From Lactuca virosa (taxonomy: Eukaryota > Streptophyta > Magnoliopsida > Asterales > Asteraceae), in assembly GCA_928212115.1 (NCBI GenBank), contig CAKMRJ010005634.1, positions 264,088,118 through 264,152,117 of the forward strand: a DNA stretch of 64,000 bases. Reading direction: 5' to 3'. Positions 44,691-57,196 of the stretch are shown here, one piece after another. The notes under the pieces are model-generated. The model did no database searches and was not told where the DNA came from. It saw nothing but the letters and a program-made list of their open reading frames with translations. The translations under genes were made by a program, and so were the position numbers. Position 1 is the first letter of the stretch. Each line of letters begins with the position of its first letter.

Positions 44691-45355
44691 GTATATTATT
44701 AATTTATAATATTATAAAGTATAAGGGTTGAATTTTAACTTTTAAAATTCTAGGGGTTAGAACTAAACTTTTTCTAGAGTGACTTTACATGTTCCAAACC
44801 TTGAGGGCAAGTTTTGTAACTTTCAAAACTTTTCATCTTTCATAACTTATGAGTTACTGGATTAATAAAATGAGAGACTTTTATTTTTATGTAACCTATG
44901 TGTTTATTAATGGACTTTAAAAGAAAAAATTTTGGTAATCCATAACTTGAGGACAAATTATGGATTCCATTAAAACACATCAAGATCAAGAACTAAACTA
45001 CCAAGCAAGTTGCAAATAATTCATATGATCTTCTAAACTCATAAGTTCATGAACATTCATATCAAAAATTTCAAAAATCATAAAAACACATAAAAAGCTT
45101 GAAATTTTGATAATAACCTTTGAAATTGGATTAGCATGATCATTACCACATCAAAAACATGTTTTAAGGTTCAAAAAACAGTTTAGGGTAATGATCCTCA
45201 TCCAATACCAAGCAGAACCCTAAAATTCTGCATACAGGGGCATCACCACGTCGTGGTAAAGACTGCCACGCCGTGGTGAGCAGTCAGATGCAAAAAACGC
45301 AAAATTTCAACTTTGGAAAAAACATGTAGCATCAAGTATCAAGCAAACAAGCCTA
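43807..45355 (-). other. F leader with GGTTAACC blocks and (AT)n
   Basis: About 1.55 kb between primer site and gag. It matches the element B leader. GGTTAACC lies at 44190-44197, with a one-base variant at 44272-44279. An (AT)n tract lies at about 44597-44692. Near 45246 the word CACGTCGTGGTAAAGACTGC is followed by CACGCCGTGGTG, a small direct repeat of a short palindrome. Confidence 0.7.
44597..44692. repeat. (AT)n microsatellite
   Basis: Interrupted TA/AT tract of nearly 100 bases inside the F leader. Confidence 0.97.
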
Positions 45356-45368
45356 GGCTCTGATACCA
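45356..45368 (-). other. F primer binding site
   Basis: Minus strand TGGTATCAGAGCC, one base from the LTR: initiator tRNA-Met. Confidence 0.95.
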
Positions 45369-45369
45369 C

Positions 45370-46025
45370 TGAAGGGTTTTGAGCATTCTAAATGCTAGAA
45401 GAAGAACATACCTTTTGTTGTTTAGATTCCTTGAGAACCTTGTGAGCCTAGCACCTCAAGTGTGATGCCTCAAATATCTCACACAACACAACAATACTTG
45501 GAATAACCTTGAGAGAAGTTCATTAACACTCAAAATTCGGCTAGCCCTCTTACACTTGCTTGTAGTAGTGCCGATTTTGCTAGACAAGGGGTCTTTATAT
45601 AGTTGTGACACAAGTAGGGTTACACCATGTAAACCCTAATTGTCATGGCTTTCCATATTCCATGATCCATGGGTTTGTAACCTCCATGGACTATCCATGT
45701 AGCACCTTATGGGTTTTAGCCCAATCCATACAAACCATGGATCATTAGCCCACTATACAAGAATGAATAATTTACACAATCAACCCCATTATTTAATTAG
45801 TCTCTTTTTGATCACTTAATTAATTCCAAATTAATTCTTTGATCAATACTAATTAAATAATATTACTAATATATTAGAACTTATAATATATTAATAAACC
45901 TTAAGTGTCCTTTCTCTCATTTTGGTCTATCCAAGTATTGCAATTCCATGCAACCCAAATGGACCATACCAACTGGGTCAAGTACATACCAGAAATAGTT
46001 ATGGACTTAGACACCTTATCCAACA
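45370..46025 (-). repeat. F 5' LTR
   Basis: 656 bp, homologous to the 3' LTR with many substitutions and two larger indels. Confidence 0.95.
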
Positions 46026-46030
46026 CTATC

Positions 46031-46650
46031 TACTTGAACTATCATTTTTGCAGTCATCCAATGTCTTCCTAACCATTCAGAAACTGCATATTGGTTTCAT
46101 GGTTGCTTTTGACGGTACCAACATTTGAGAGTTTAGTGATCATGAGGTTGAATCTTTTAAAGGAGTGATCAAGACTTTCACCAGGTAGAGCTTTGAAGAT
46201 GGTGAACTCGTTGAGATCAGTAGTGAGCTTCTTCTTTTGGGCCTGTTCAGAACTTTGGTAGAGATTTTTTAGTAAATCATATATTTATTTGGTAGATTCA
46301 CAGTTGATGATGATGTCAAAGTTGTCTGGAGCAACGCCACATGAAATTTCATAGTAGGCAATTGCATCTTTCTCTATTTTTTCGAGATCATTGTTGGTAG
46401 GTCTGTTCATGGCCGCCAGACCACCTCCAAGTCTTGCTTGAGAACCATCAGCTGCAATGGGACTGAGAATAGGGACATGAGGTCCTTCTTCTATAGATCT
46501 TCAAACATCTCTTCTGAGTCTATTTTAAAATCTTTCCATTCTTTGGGACCAATGATTATATTCACTTGCAACAAGTATTGGAGCTCTATTAGAACCTCCA
46601 ACACTATTTTAAATGTTTAAAGAATCAGCTTGTGCCATTTTTCCTTGTTT
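46031..46650 (-). pseudogene. gag: Element C gag N-terminal part
   Basis: The minus strand starts MAQADSLN near 46639. It then reads, with stops, a Copia Gag: NHWSQRMERF, EKDAIAYYEISCGVAPDNFD, then SSEQAQKKKLTTDLNEF and SNHETNMQFLNG. The last motif is typical of Copia Gag. It continues at 38273 on the other side of element F. Confidence 0.8.
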
Positions 46651-46747
46651 TAATGAGCTTTTAGTGATATAGAAGGCCTTTTAAATTATAACTTTATTAA
46701 GAAAAAGCTTCGATTTTCTAAAAAGAGTTAAAAGGCAACCACTCTAG

Positions 46748-46760
46748 CTCTCATACCAAT
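46748..46760 (-). other. Element C primer binding site
   Basis: Minus strand ATTGGTATGAGAGC, one change from the initiator tRNA-Met complement, adjacent to the LTR. Confidence 0.8.
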
Positions 46761-47495
46761 TGTTGAGAGAAGAACTTAATAACGAGATAATTCATTGCCG
46801 AATAGTAAGTTAATCTCAATGGATCTTTGTTATCTCAACAATAAAAGTTAGATTATGAAAAAGTAAGGAATGTAAATAGCAGCAAGTTATATCGATAAGC
46901 ATAAACAAGTAGACACTTAGTTGAATCGTAACATGGTTTGCACTCAAACCATGTTAGTAAATGATGAACAACTTAAGTGAAGAGGGACTCTGATAAAGTA
47001 TCAATCAGATAACTTTAGATAGTATAGAGATGAATAAATCTTATATTGATAAGTTCAGAATTGGTACATAAACATGAAGTGGAATCCTCTATTTATAGAG
47101 GTCCAAAAGTTACAAGGAAATATTAAACAATTACAAAGTGACTGACTTCGGTGACACTGAAGGGTACACCGGATATTACTAAGTTTACACGCATAGTCAG
47201 TAAAGATCACTTGTCACAATCTTCATGTTCACAAATGTCTTCGGGTCTTCTTCTCGTCTTCGGGCTCAAAAAGATGACAAACATTCTTCAACATCCTCCT
47301 CTCATGTTCACAAGAGCATTTGGGTTTTCGGGTCCTTCTTAGCTGCCGAGGGTCACTTTCTTGTGTCAACACAAAAGTAGAAGCTTATGGTCGGGATTAT
47401 GATATCAAATGGTTAAGTCATCTTCAAGGAGGTCATTTCTTCATCTTGTTAAATTTAAAAATAAATACAACTAGTCTAACTAATTTATTACAACA
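46761..47495 (-). repeat. Element C 5' LTR
   Basis: About 735 bp with edges TGTTGAGAGAAG and TTATTACAACA (5-bp inverted ends TGTTG/CAACA). It contains a TATA box, CTATAAAT on the minus strand at 47090-47098. The outer edge is inferred from the inverted ends only. Confidence 0.65.
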
Positions 47496-47822
47496 AATTA
47501 ACTAATAAAAAAATACATATTTATCTATTACATCTTATGAATAAATAAATATCAACCAAACACATCACAAAGGTCCAAATGACTTGTTTATACACAACAC
47601 CATATCAAATATAATAGCAAACAACTCTTTGTTTTTAATAAGGCAACTTTTATATAACAAAAATGCATGAAAAATGGTTATATATAAAAATAAACAATTT
47701 CAACCAAGAAGTTGCCAAAGAAGACAAATATGGATTTTTATTAACCAATAGAAATCCATTCTTGTTTTACAAAAATCAAATATTATGAAACATAAAAAAT
47801 CATTCTATCGTATAAAATATAA
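47496..47822 (-). other. Fragment of another LTR element, 5' internal side
   Basis: AT-rich and non-coding. It resembles 62580-62950 (shared words such as AGACAACTTTT and GACAAAAATACATG-like) with a primer site at the same end. Confidence 0.5.
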
Positions 47823-48817
47823 CTCTGATACCACTGATGGGGTTTGATACAAAATATAAGTTTGTTTTTTACAAAAACCACAACAAAAGTCTTATAAATA
47901 TAACGAGTTTATTTTTAGTTTATAACAAAACCAAACCATCAAGGATCCATTTATAGAGGTTAGAATGGTATTAAAAAACAACCATAAAGTGTTTTAGAAT
48001 GACAACCTTTAGAGCTTTTGAATCCACTTGGTTTTGGGGTGTTGATGAAGTTAGAAAACTCAAAGAGTATGATTTTCACTACAATTATCCACTGTCAAGA
48101 TTAAGGCACTTGGAATGCTAGTTCCTTCTTCTATAAAGTACTTCTTAAGCCTTTAAGTGCTTAACTCAAATAATCACTAAAGGAGTAGCACTTTGAGCCA
48201 CCAAAGACTTGAATAATCTTCAAAAGAAAGCAAGAGAAGATGCATCATGCATCTTACGATTTTGGTGAGAGAGAAGAGGGAAGAAGAGAGTGTTTCTTAG
48301 ACTAAAACAACTACGTAAAATTTATGCAAGACACATCCTTTTTATACTCATGAAAAACCAAAACCAACCTCATATTATAATGTAAATTAATCACCTTAAT
48401 TTAGAGGAATGGGGGACAAGGGAGGGAGGTTGACAAGCAACCTCCTGTGCTTCATGATAGCTTCAGCCATACCTTAGAAAATAGGAGGATTCTTCAAATT
48501 TTATATACTCAAAGTTTATAACATATAAACTTTGTCTTTAGGTAAAATACAGAACGATACAACTAGTCCAAAAGGTTGTGGATGACTTATTACTTCATAT
48601 CATATTAAATATTAACTAGTTATACTCTCTTGTAATTATTATTTTCACAAAACAGTAATTATTCCCTAACTAGATACAAGAAATGATATTGTTTATTAAT
48701 AATCATATTAATAATAAATATACAAATTGTCCAACTTGATAAAATGTGTGACCCTATACGATCATATATTATTAGCTATGTCACTCAATAATGATTCTTG
48801 GGCATATAGATTCAACA
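47823..48817 (-). repeat. Element G: primer site and LTR, minus strand
   Basis: Primer site at 47823-47833 (minus strand TGGTATCAGAG). The LTR runs from 47835 (TGATGGGGTTTG) to CAACA at about 48817, roughly 980 bp. The far end has CTTGGGCATATAGATTCAACA, similar to CTTGGGCATAAAGATC near 63935. The coding part is not in the window. Confidence 0.6.
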
Positions 48818-48943
48818 AATCCGACCCATATTTCCTTTTGGATGTTTGTTAACTAATTAATTCATAAACATTTTGGATTTAAGTTTAGATTCAACTTTGT
48901 TACCACATCAGATTCATTCTCATCTGAACAAAACTCATCCGCC

Positions 48944-48985
<42 letters not shown>

Positions 48986-50354
48986 TTATAATCCATTTAA
49001 TCCTTTAATCTTACCCAACTATTTTTTAAACCATTTTAGCCTAAGCCCAATACCTTTTACCCTATAATGCTTCATCCAATATTAGCAATCAGAAACATTT
49101 TTTTACAACCAATTTTTTTTAATTAAAACTATTTAACTCTTTTTTTTATAACCAATTTTTTAACACGAATTTTATCCTCGTGGTTCAAGAACTCTTTCTT
49201 CTTTATGATTTCAAGTGAAGACACAATTTGTTTAGAGATTATTATCTGTGTATTCTTCCTTCTATTGAGTACCACGTATTTTTTAGTCTCCGACATATGT
49301 TCTTCAGATATTTGGATCCACAGATCTATTCGGGAACTTGTCTGATCAACAATGTTTTCTGAGATTTGCATTTTATTTCCTTCGGACTGGTTACATAAGG
49401 TATAGGACCACATTCGGACCAAAGATCTTCGGATTAGAGGTCTAGACCAGTCATTTCCGACTTTGATTGACGAATCATTGGTCGTACTTCAGAAATACAG
49501 GGTTTGCATTTTGGTTATCAGCATCACTTCGGTTTAGCATTATGATTTTTTCAAAAACGATTTATCATATATATTATTTATTGTTTGTTCAGTTCAGCAG
49601 TACATCACAAAGTCTACTCATGAACCAAAAATAATATCCTTGTTTTTATGGGTAGATGCTCACATCAAGGGGGAGCGTGCGATGCTTCATCAAATCTAAC
49701 ATATTCTCTTGCACAATTTCATGATTATTTTTACTTTTATTGCATGGTCGATCAAAAATAGGGAGAATAATGAGCATATGTTGTGACTTTCTTATTGGAT
49801 TTTGCATTTTAGAGACATTTGAAGATGGAGATTGATTTGGTAATGTGATGTAGCACTAATTTTTGGTCTTTATAGATCAAATTTTCGGCATTACTAGTTG
49901 TTCTTTGGATTATGATTATTCGTCTTCAGACTCTATATTTTGGGATATCTCATTTATGTTAGCATCGGGATCAAAGTTTATGATTATTCGAGTTTGGATT
50001 TGTGATACTTTGGAGACAAAGATTGTTTTGGTGATGCGACATGGCACTGAGTTTTGATCATTTCTGATTAGATTTTTGGCATTGATAGACCCTTCTTCAG
50101 ATTCATATTATATATTATTAAGACATTATTTTGGAATGTCTTACATCTTTAACAGTTTATTCTTTAGATATTATTTGGTGCATTTTGACTTGAGTTCAGA
50201 ATGTTGAAGCCTTTGTGTGATCCAATATTGAGTTCTTCGGTTCAACGGTTGAGGGGGACATTATGAACATGATCCGTTTTTGGGGACCGATCAAATTCGA
50301 AGATTGTGATTTCTTATTTTTACTCAGAGTGGGTTCCTCTGTGTGTTCTTTGAT
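48818..50354. other. AT-rich debris left of E2
   Basis: No gene recognised. It contains an (ATT)n run (48945-48986) and a stretch CATCAAGGGGGAGCGTGCGA (about 49664) that looks like a polypurine tract of an unknown plus-strand element. The 97-codon minus ORF at 49129-49422 is lysine-rich and matches nothing I know. The region continues at 61392, after E2. Confidence 0.55.
48945..48986. repeat. (ATT)n microsatellite
   Basis: About 14 ATT units without interruption. Confidence 0.97.
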
Positions 50355-51317
50355 GTTAGTGTCACACCCCAAAACCGGAACGGCGGAAACGTTCGGGGGT
50401 GGAGGACGTCATGTACAGTATCACAACAATGCAAAGTAGTAAACAAGCAACAACATCATCCATTGCATTAATAATATAATTTCATAAAAGTGTGTTCTGT
50501 CAAGTTATATAGACACCAAAAATAATATACATCAAAATAAAGATGAGTCTTGATACGAGCTCCATCTTCGCTCAAACCTGGCTCCGGTACCTGTCTACTG
50601 GCGACCTGAGAATACAAGTTATTTTGAAAGAGTTTATCAGCTTTAAAGCTGGTGAGATCATAAGTATCTTAGTGTCTGTAGTTGTATGAAAGTGTTTTGT
50701 AAGTTTGTAATCGTATATGTTTGTAAAAGTTTGTAATTGTTTGAACTCTCCTAGAAAACCCTATGTTTCCTACTAAAAGTAGCCTTCTACCAAGGCATCT
50801 AGTATCTGTGTGTGTGTCTCTTGTAAGAGTGTGTATTTTCCCAAATCCGACTATCATTAACCAAAAATATAGTTTTTACATTATTGTTTATTGTGTAAAT
50901 ATCACAAAGTAAATGTAATGGGAAAATGATATAGTACTGTAGTGTTGTATTAAGTAACTACTGTTGTACTAACTACTTTAAACCAATTGTTATTTAAAGT
51001 ACCATGTGATCGGTATGTATCCTGCTACCGACTCAATAGAAAAACGACGATGTAAGACGTCGTAAGAAATGACGTTTGGCACCCGTAGACTTGCAAGTCC
51101 CACTGAAGCGAGCAGCAAGGTGTAGGATAGTCAATCCAGTATAGATCTATACACAAACTAATACGCTCCCCATTTAAGGAGATTCTGGATACAAAAACGG
51201 TCATGACAGGTAGTGCCATGCCCCGTTAGGTGGCTCACATAACTGTAATAATGTATATGTAATGAATGTGCTAGCTATATTGTATGTTCTACCTCTATCT
51301 TGCCTGTATGTTCTCTC

Positions 51318-51445
51318 TGTATGGTATTGTTTGTTATCTCTTTCTCTGTATGGTATTGTTTGTTATCTCTTTCTCTGTATGGTATTGTTTGTTATCTCTT
51401 TCTCTGTATGGTATTGTTTGTTATCTACTCTGTATGGTATTGTTC
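51318..51445. repeat. 29-bp tandem repeat in E2 3' LTR
   Basis: About four copies with core TCTGTATGGTATTGTTTGTT; the last copies are shorter (TATCTACTCTG). The other LTR has about seven (59370-59582). ORFs through it in all frames are artefacts. Confidence 0.95.
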
Positions 51446-51463
51446 ATGGGAACCCTTTATATG

Positions 51464-52240
51464 AGTTTACGGTTTTGTGACCATAACTCATTGAGTTTAC
51501 GGTCGTAAACCCATGAGTTTATGGCCGTAAACTCATGCTTCTTTGACCATATGTTGTTTTGAAGCTCTACAAGTCCCTAGAAGCATTTCCACTTGAAGTA
51601 TAAGCCTATGGAAGTGATTAGGGCACCATTTCACTCCTAAATGGAGTTTACGGTCCCTGGACCATTTGCCTTTGGGTTTACGGCCGTAAACCCAAATGGT
51701 TTATGGTCTTTTGATGTTTTCATGTACTTAACTCACTAGGGAAGGGATCTATGCAAGTTTCCAAGGCTTAGAAGGGACTAGGGCACACTTTGGCACCCTT
51801 TTTAGGGTTTACGGTCCAAGGTGTTCTTGGACCATAAACACATTTGATCCTTGGTTTCCTTGGTGTTTTCTTGATGTATAGAAGTGTAACAAGCCTTATT
51901 ATACTCTAGGATAGAAGTACTTACAAGATAGAGGCTTGAAAAGGTGCTAAAAGTCCAAGAACACTAGTGTGTGTTCTTGGTGTTCTTGGTGAAACTTGAA
52001 GATCTAACCTTTTGGAATGATTTCACGGATGGAAGTGTGTTAAATCACTAGATTAAGCAATATATCAACTTAATAGGGCTAGAAACACTTACAAGTTGAA
52101 GATCTTGAAGAATTGTTGGATGATACTTGAGAGAGAATTGAGTTTGGATCTTGAATATGTGAAAAATGGTAAATAATGACTAAGTGTCATATATATACCC
52201 CCAATATAGGTTTTACGGCCATAAACACCTTTGTTTAGGC
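51464..52240 (-). repeat. GTTTACGG/CCGTAAAC hairpin array, E2 3' LTR
   Basis: Palindromes include GTTTACGGTCGTAAAC and GTTTACGGCCGTAAAC. A larger inverted repeat at about 51664-51701 (CATTTG, GGGTTTACGGCCGTAAACCC, CAAATG) and GTTTACGGTCCAAG with its complement at about 51809-51841 are also present. Confidence 0.85.
52187..52199 (-). promoter_or_regulatory. E2 LTR TATA-like stretch
   Basis: Minus strand GTATATATATGAC, about 240 bases into the LTR, the same distance as the E1 TATA box. The other LTR has a weaker GTATATGTATGAC. Confidence 0.5.
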
Positions 52241-52503
52241 CGTAAACTCCAAACTCTTGGAGCTTTGTTACTTTATTGTTGCACAATAAACCCTAGAACA
52301 TCCTCTCTCCTGGTATCTCCTGAAGCACTAATCTTAAAATACTCGAACTTATTCCAAAAAGCTTGAAAATTAGCAGAAACAGTTTTGACTCCTATTGAAG
52401 TGAATGGTTGTACAGGATAGAAATTTCGGGTTGTCACATCATCCCCCGTTAGAAGGAATTTCATCCTGAAATTAGAATTTAACAAATAAGTAGTTACAAA
52501 TAA

Positions 52504-55500
52504 CTAAGTAAAAAGAAGAGGATATTTCAGTTTCATCTGATCCTCTCGCTCCCAAGTGAATTCAGGTCCTCGCTTGGCGTTCCAGCGAACCTTCACTATC
52601 GGGATACGGCTTTGCTTCGTTTGCTTGACCTCCCGGTCCATGATCTCTACTGGTTCTTCCACGAAGTTGAGGCTCTCGTTGATCTCGATCTCGTCGAGTG
52701 GGATTACAAGAGTCTCGTCGGACAGACACTTTTTCAAGTTCGAGACGTGGAAAGTAGAATGTACGTTACTGAGTTTGCGTGGTAAGTTAAGTTTGAAAGC
52801 TATAGGACCGATTCTTGCGAGAATCTCAAAAGGGCCTATGTACCTTGGATTTAGCTTTCCACGCTTTCCGAAGCGTATCAAGCCCTTCCAGGGTGAGACC
52901 TTCAATAGAACACGATCGCCCACCTGGAATTCCAACGGTTTCCTTCGTTTATCAGCGTAGCTTTTCTGTCGGTCTCTAGAGGCTTTCAATCGTTCACGAA
53001 TTTGAACGATCTTCTCTGTCGTTTCCCGAATGATCTCCGGACCTGTGAGAGTGCTTTCAAGAACTCGTCCTTTAGCTAACTGGGTATCACCCACCTCAGC
53101 CCAGCACAGAGGGGATCTGCACTTGCGGCCATAGAGGGCCTCGAATGGAGCAGCCTTTATGCTTGTGTGATAACTGTTGTTGTAGGAAAATTCGACAAGG
53201 GGTAAATGAGTATCTCATGCTTTCCCAAAGTCGATCATACAAGCTCGCAGCATATCTTCCAAGGTTTGGATAGTCCTCTCACTTTGCCCGTCTGTCTGCG
53301 GATGGTAGGCTGTACTCATGTCCAGCCTAGTTCCTAGGGAACTTTGTACCGACTGCCAGAACCTCGAAGTGAATCTACTATCTCTGTCCGAGATATTGGA
53401 TATTGGAACACCATGCAGTCCTACAATCTCCCTAATGTAAGTTCTTGTAAGCTTCTCCATCTTGTCTGTTTCTTTGATAGGCAGGAAGTGTGCGGACTTG
53501 GTCAATCTGTCGACGATAACCCATATGGTATCAAGTCCACCCGTTGTCTTGGGCAACTTGGTTATGAAATCCATAGTGATCTGCTCCCACTTCCATTCCG
53601 GTATCTCTGGCTGTTGTAGTAGACCGGAGGGTTTCTGGTATTCGACCTTGACCTTGGCGCAAGTAAGGCATTTACTTACGAAGGTAGCAATCTCTGCTTT
53701 CATGTTAGGCCACCAGTATAACTTTTTAAGATCCAGATACATCTTATCTGAACCTGGGTGGACGGAATAATGAGCGTTGTGTGCCTCGTTCACGACCAAG
53801 TCTCTGAAACCACCAAGTTTCAGGGTCCAGATCCGATCCATGAGATAATAAGCTCCGCCACCCTTAACCTCCAAGTTCTTATCCATTCCTCTCAGGGATT
53901 CACCTGCCACATTTTCAGGTTTCAAAGCGTCGAGCTGAGCCTCCTTAATTTGTGTGGACAAGTGTGAATGGATAGTCATAGTCAATGACTTGACTCTACG
54001 ACCAGAATATTCTTTCCGACTTAGGGCGTCAGCTACTACATTGGCTTTACCCGGATGATAACGAATTTCGCATTCGTAATCACTGAGTAGCTCGACCCAC
54101 CGTCGTTGTCTCATGTTGAGCTCCTTCTGGTCGAATATATGTTGTAGGCTTTTGTGATCTGTAAAGATTGTGCTTTTTGTACCATACAGGTAGTGTCTCC
54201 AGATCTTCAGAGCAAACACAACTGCTCCTAGTTCCAGATCGTGGGTAGTGTAGTTGACCTCGTGTGTCTTCAGCTGTCTCGAGGCATAGGCAATGACCTT
54301 ACCTCGCTGCATCAGAACACATCCGAGTCCTTGATTTGACGCATCGCAATAGACGACGAAGTCTTCTATCCCTTCGGGGAGGGATAGTATTGGTGCGGTG
54401 CACAAGGCTCGCTTGAGCGTTTGGAACGCTCTCTCCTGCTTCTCTTCCCAGTCAAAGGCCACGCCTTTCTGGGTCAGTGTTGTAAGAGGTTTCGCAATGC
54501 GGGAGAAGTTCTGAATGAACCTGCGGTAGTAGCCAGCGAGGCCTAGAAATTGACGAATTTCTGTAGGCGTCTTCGGTGCTGACCAGCTCTCAATGGCTTT
54601 AATTTTGGAAGGGTCCACGTGTATTCCCTCTTGCTAACCACGTGCCCTAAGAATTCGACTCGTCGGATCCAAAATTCGCATTTCGAGAACTTCGCATAGA
54701 GCTTCTCCGAACGTAGTGTTTCTAAGACTTGTCGCAGATGTTGACTATGTTCCTCCTTACTACGAGAGTAGATAAGTATGTCATCGATGAAGACGATGAC
54801 GAACTGATCCAAGTAAGGACGACACACCCTATTCATTAAATCCATGAATACTGCGGGCGCGTTTGTTAATCCGAACGACATCACTATCGTAGTGCCCATA
54901 ACGAGTTCGGAAGGCTGTCTTCGGAACATCCTCCCCTAGCACTCGTAGTTGGTGATATCCGGATCTTAAGTCGATTTTTGAAAAGAAATTCGCCCCTTGA
55001 AGTTGGTCGAATAAATCGTCAATCCGAGGCAAAGGATAACGATTCTTGACGGTCAGTTTGTTGAGCTCCCTGTAGTCGATGCACATACGAAACGATCTGT
55101 CTTTCTTCTTGACGAACAAGACTGGAGCTCCCCAAGGTGAGAAGCTTGGTCTTATAAAGCCCTTGCTGAGCAGTTCGTTAAGTTAACAGGACAATTCTTG
55201 CATCTCTACAGGTGCTAGACGATAGGGCGATTTGGCTACGGGGGTATCCCCTGGAACTAAGTCGATTCTGAACTCGACTTGTCGTTGCGGAGGTAATCGT
55301 AGAAGTTCTTCTGGAAAGATGTCGTGAAATTCGCGTACCACTGGAATGTTCTGAATGTCTTTCGTTTCTTGGCTCACATCGACCACATGAGCAAGGAATG
55401 CGCGACATTCCTTTCGCAAGAATTTCTGAGCTTGAATGCTCGAGATGATACGGAGGTTTGTGCCGGGTTTGTCGCCATATACTACTAGAGTTTCGCCAGA

Positions 55501-55608
55501 CGACAGACTAAGGCGGAAAGCCTTTTCATAACACATGATGTCGGCACGATGAAGACTCAACCAATCCATGCCGATGATGATGTCAAAACTTTTAATAGAT
55601 ACCGGCAT
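52504..55608 (-). pseudogene. pol: E2 Pol: protease end, RT, RNase H, integrase, chromodomain-like tail
   Basis: Reads on the minus strand from IIGMDWLSLHRADI (protease end) through RT (FIDDILIYSRS), RNase H (YCDASNQGLG), integrase (HPGSDKMYLDLKK, MDFITKLPK, ISDRDSRFTSRF, SERTIQTLEDM) and GPF to the chromodomain-like tail ending YPLLF. Breaks relative to E1 are: stop TAA at 55183-55185, a 5-base deletion near 54893, a one-base loss near 54632 and stop TGA at 53215-53217. The largest open pieces are 53215-54618 (467 codons) and 52504-53094 (196 codons). The catalytic residues I can see in the pieces are intact. Confidence 0.93.
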
Positions 55609-57007
55609 GAGATCGATCGAAATGAATGGCTATCTAAAGTTAGGGTACACCCTATGAATATACTGTTAGTGCTCTCTGTCTTCCCATTAGCCATTTCTAT
55701 AGTGATCGGTTATTTGAGTGCTCGTGATTTTTGCTTAAGTAAATGAGCAAATCTTTGGTTCACGAAGCTCCTCTCCGCTCCACTATCAAATAGTATACAT
55801 GCATATGAGTTATCGAGGAGAAACGTACCAGTGACCACTGTGGGGTCGGCAACCGCTTCCTCGTGGCCTATGGCCAGAACTCTTCCATCTCTACCAGAAT
55901 TTCCTGCCTTTGGGCAGTCCCTCTTGTAGTGGCCCACGTCGCCACAATTGTAGCAAGCCTGGCCCACACCAGCGCCGGGGACTTGGTTGAGTGGTCTCGC
56001 CGGAGCTTTACAGAAACGGGCAGTGTGCCCCTTCCTGTTGCAGTTCGAGCACTGCATTTCCCGGCAGGCTCCTGTGTGGTGGAAGTTGCACTTGTTGCAC
56101 TTGGGCAAACTTCCGGCGTATTGCCTTACTGGAGCAGCAGCGGCAGGTGCTATTGCAGCATGTACTGCCACGATCCGCTGCTTTTTGGCAGCCTTCTTCT
56201 TTTTCTTGTCATCCCAAAACTTCCGCTTGGAATCAGCGGTTCTGGCGGGTTCTGAGATGGCCAGGGTTGTTGTTGCGGCCGGGGTACGAACCCCATGGTC
56301 TATGAGCCGCTGTGCCAATCGCTTGGCACTATCAAATGTAGTGGGGTGTGATGCCAAAACATTTCCCTGGTATGGTGGCATCAGCCCCCATATATATCTC
56401 TCGATTTTCTTTCCCTCAGTATGAACCATATTGGGACAAAGGGCCACCAGTTCACAGAACCTGGCGGTATAAGAGACTACGGCGGAGCCCTTCATGGTTA
56501 GGCTCCACAGTTCCTCCTCCAGCTTTTGGATCTCGCCCCTCGGGCAGTACTCTTCAATCATTAGATCTCTCAGAGTTTCCCATCCTATAGCATTAGCCAC
56601 TATTAGAGATAGTGACTTGACATGGCTATTCCACCATGTCAGGGCTTTGTCTTCGAAGGTGCAAGCAGCGAACTTGACCTTGCTCCCTTCTGGGCAGGAG
56701 CAGATCTCGAAAACCGATTCGGTTTTCTCGAACCATTGCGAGAGGGCAATGACTCCGCCAGTCCCTCTGAAAGACTAGGCTTGCAGTTGGTGAAGTCCAT
56801 ATAGGAGCACTCTCTCAAGCGCACCGGGATTTCACCATGAGTAGATAGGATAGGGGTTCCTCCTCCAGTGGAATCGGAGGAATGATATTGAGCCATGGCT
56901 GTAGCCACAGCCGCAGCTACAACAGCATTTAGAGCTGCTGTGTCGAATTGAGGAGCAGGTGGTGTCGGTGCGGGAGGATCGCGTCTTGTTGATTTACGTG
57001 GAGGCAT
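55609..57007 (-). pseudogene. gag: E2 Gag and protease start
   Basis: Start ATG at 57007 with the same basic tail as E1 (MPPRKSTRRDPPAP). A one-base loss near 56775 shifts the frame after SCKPS-like text. The correct frame then runs through 56600-55710 (ANAIGWETLRDL, CELVALCPNM) with three knuckles, CNKCNFHHTGAC, CSNCNRKGHTARFC and CYNCGDVGHYKRDC. The active site FDSGAERSFVN of protease follows. A stop near 55717 and a one-base loss near 55612 break the protease. Both knuckles and active site are intact within the pieces. Confidence 0.93.
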
Positions 57008-57196
57008 ATTTTAACTATAAGTTTAGAAAGATGAAGATATTGATAAGAATGACTTATGGACTAACTCTCCATAGCCCAACAGCACAAGTGAATAGCACGA
57101 TTGAATAGTATGATTGAATGAAGATCTAGTACTAACAGATGATAGCAATTGGATATTGATTTCCATAAGATTAGATATTTGTCAATTATACTGGGA

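Larger units (their letters stand above)
38274..46025 (-). mobile_element. F: nearly complete Copia element, minus strand
   Basis: LTRs (38274-39005 and 45370-46025) are flanked by the perfect 5-bp duplication CTATC (38269-38273 and 46026-46030). Joining the flanks gives a continuous element C gag. The minus strand has primer site, leader with GGTTAACC blocks, gag, DTG protease, integrase with all three catalytic residues, RT with YVDD, RNase H and polypurine tract. Several stops and shifts make it non-functional. Confidence 0.95.
34946..47495 (-). mobile_element. Element C: Copia with long coiled-coil Gag, minus strand, truncated
   Basis: On the minus strand: LTR (46761-47495), primer site, gag (split by element F), knuckle, long Gag extension, protease, pre-integrase and integrase, cut off at 34946. 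RT, RNase H and the 3' LTR are missing. The long, helical Gag extension between knuckle and protease recalls SIRE-type Copia elements; this clade call is a guess. Confidence 0.75.
50360..52438 (-). repeat. E2 3' LTR, internally deleted
   Basis: 2079 bp; plus-strand edges TGTCACACCCC and GGGTTGTCACA. Compared with the other LTR, about 800 bases are missing at about 51445 (between the tandem repeat and the GTTTACGG array), including the hairpin region. It keeps about 135 bases (51070-51205) that the other LTR has lost. Confidence 0.95.

Noticed and set aside
49129..49422. 97-codon minus ORF as a host gene
   Set aside because: AT-rich, lysine-rich low-complexity translation, no domain, in repeat debris. 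Not enough support.
51262..51508. Hydrophobic repeat protein on plus strand (and at 59314-59615) in several frames
   Set aside because: It comes from the 29-bp tandem repeat of the E2 LTR. Because 29 is not divisible by 3, all frames read similar hydrophobic text. The strand is opposite to the element, and no start or domain is supported.
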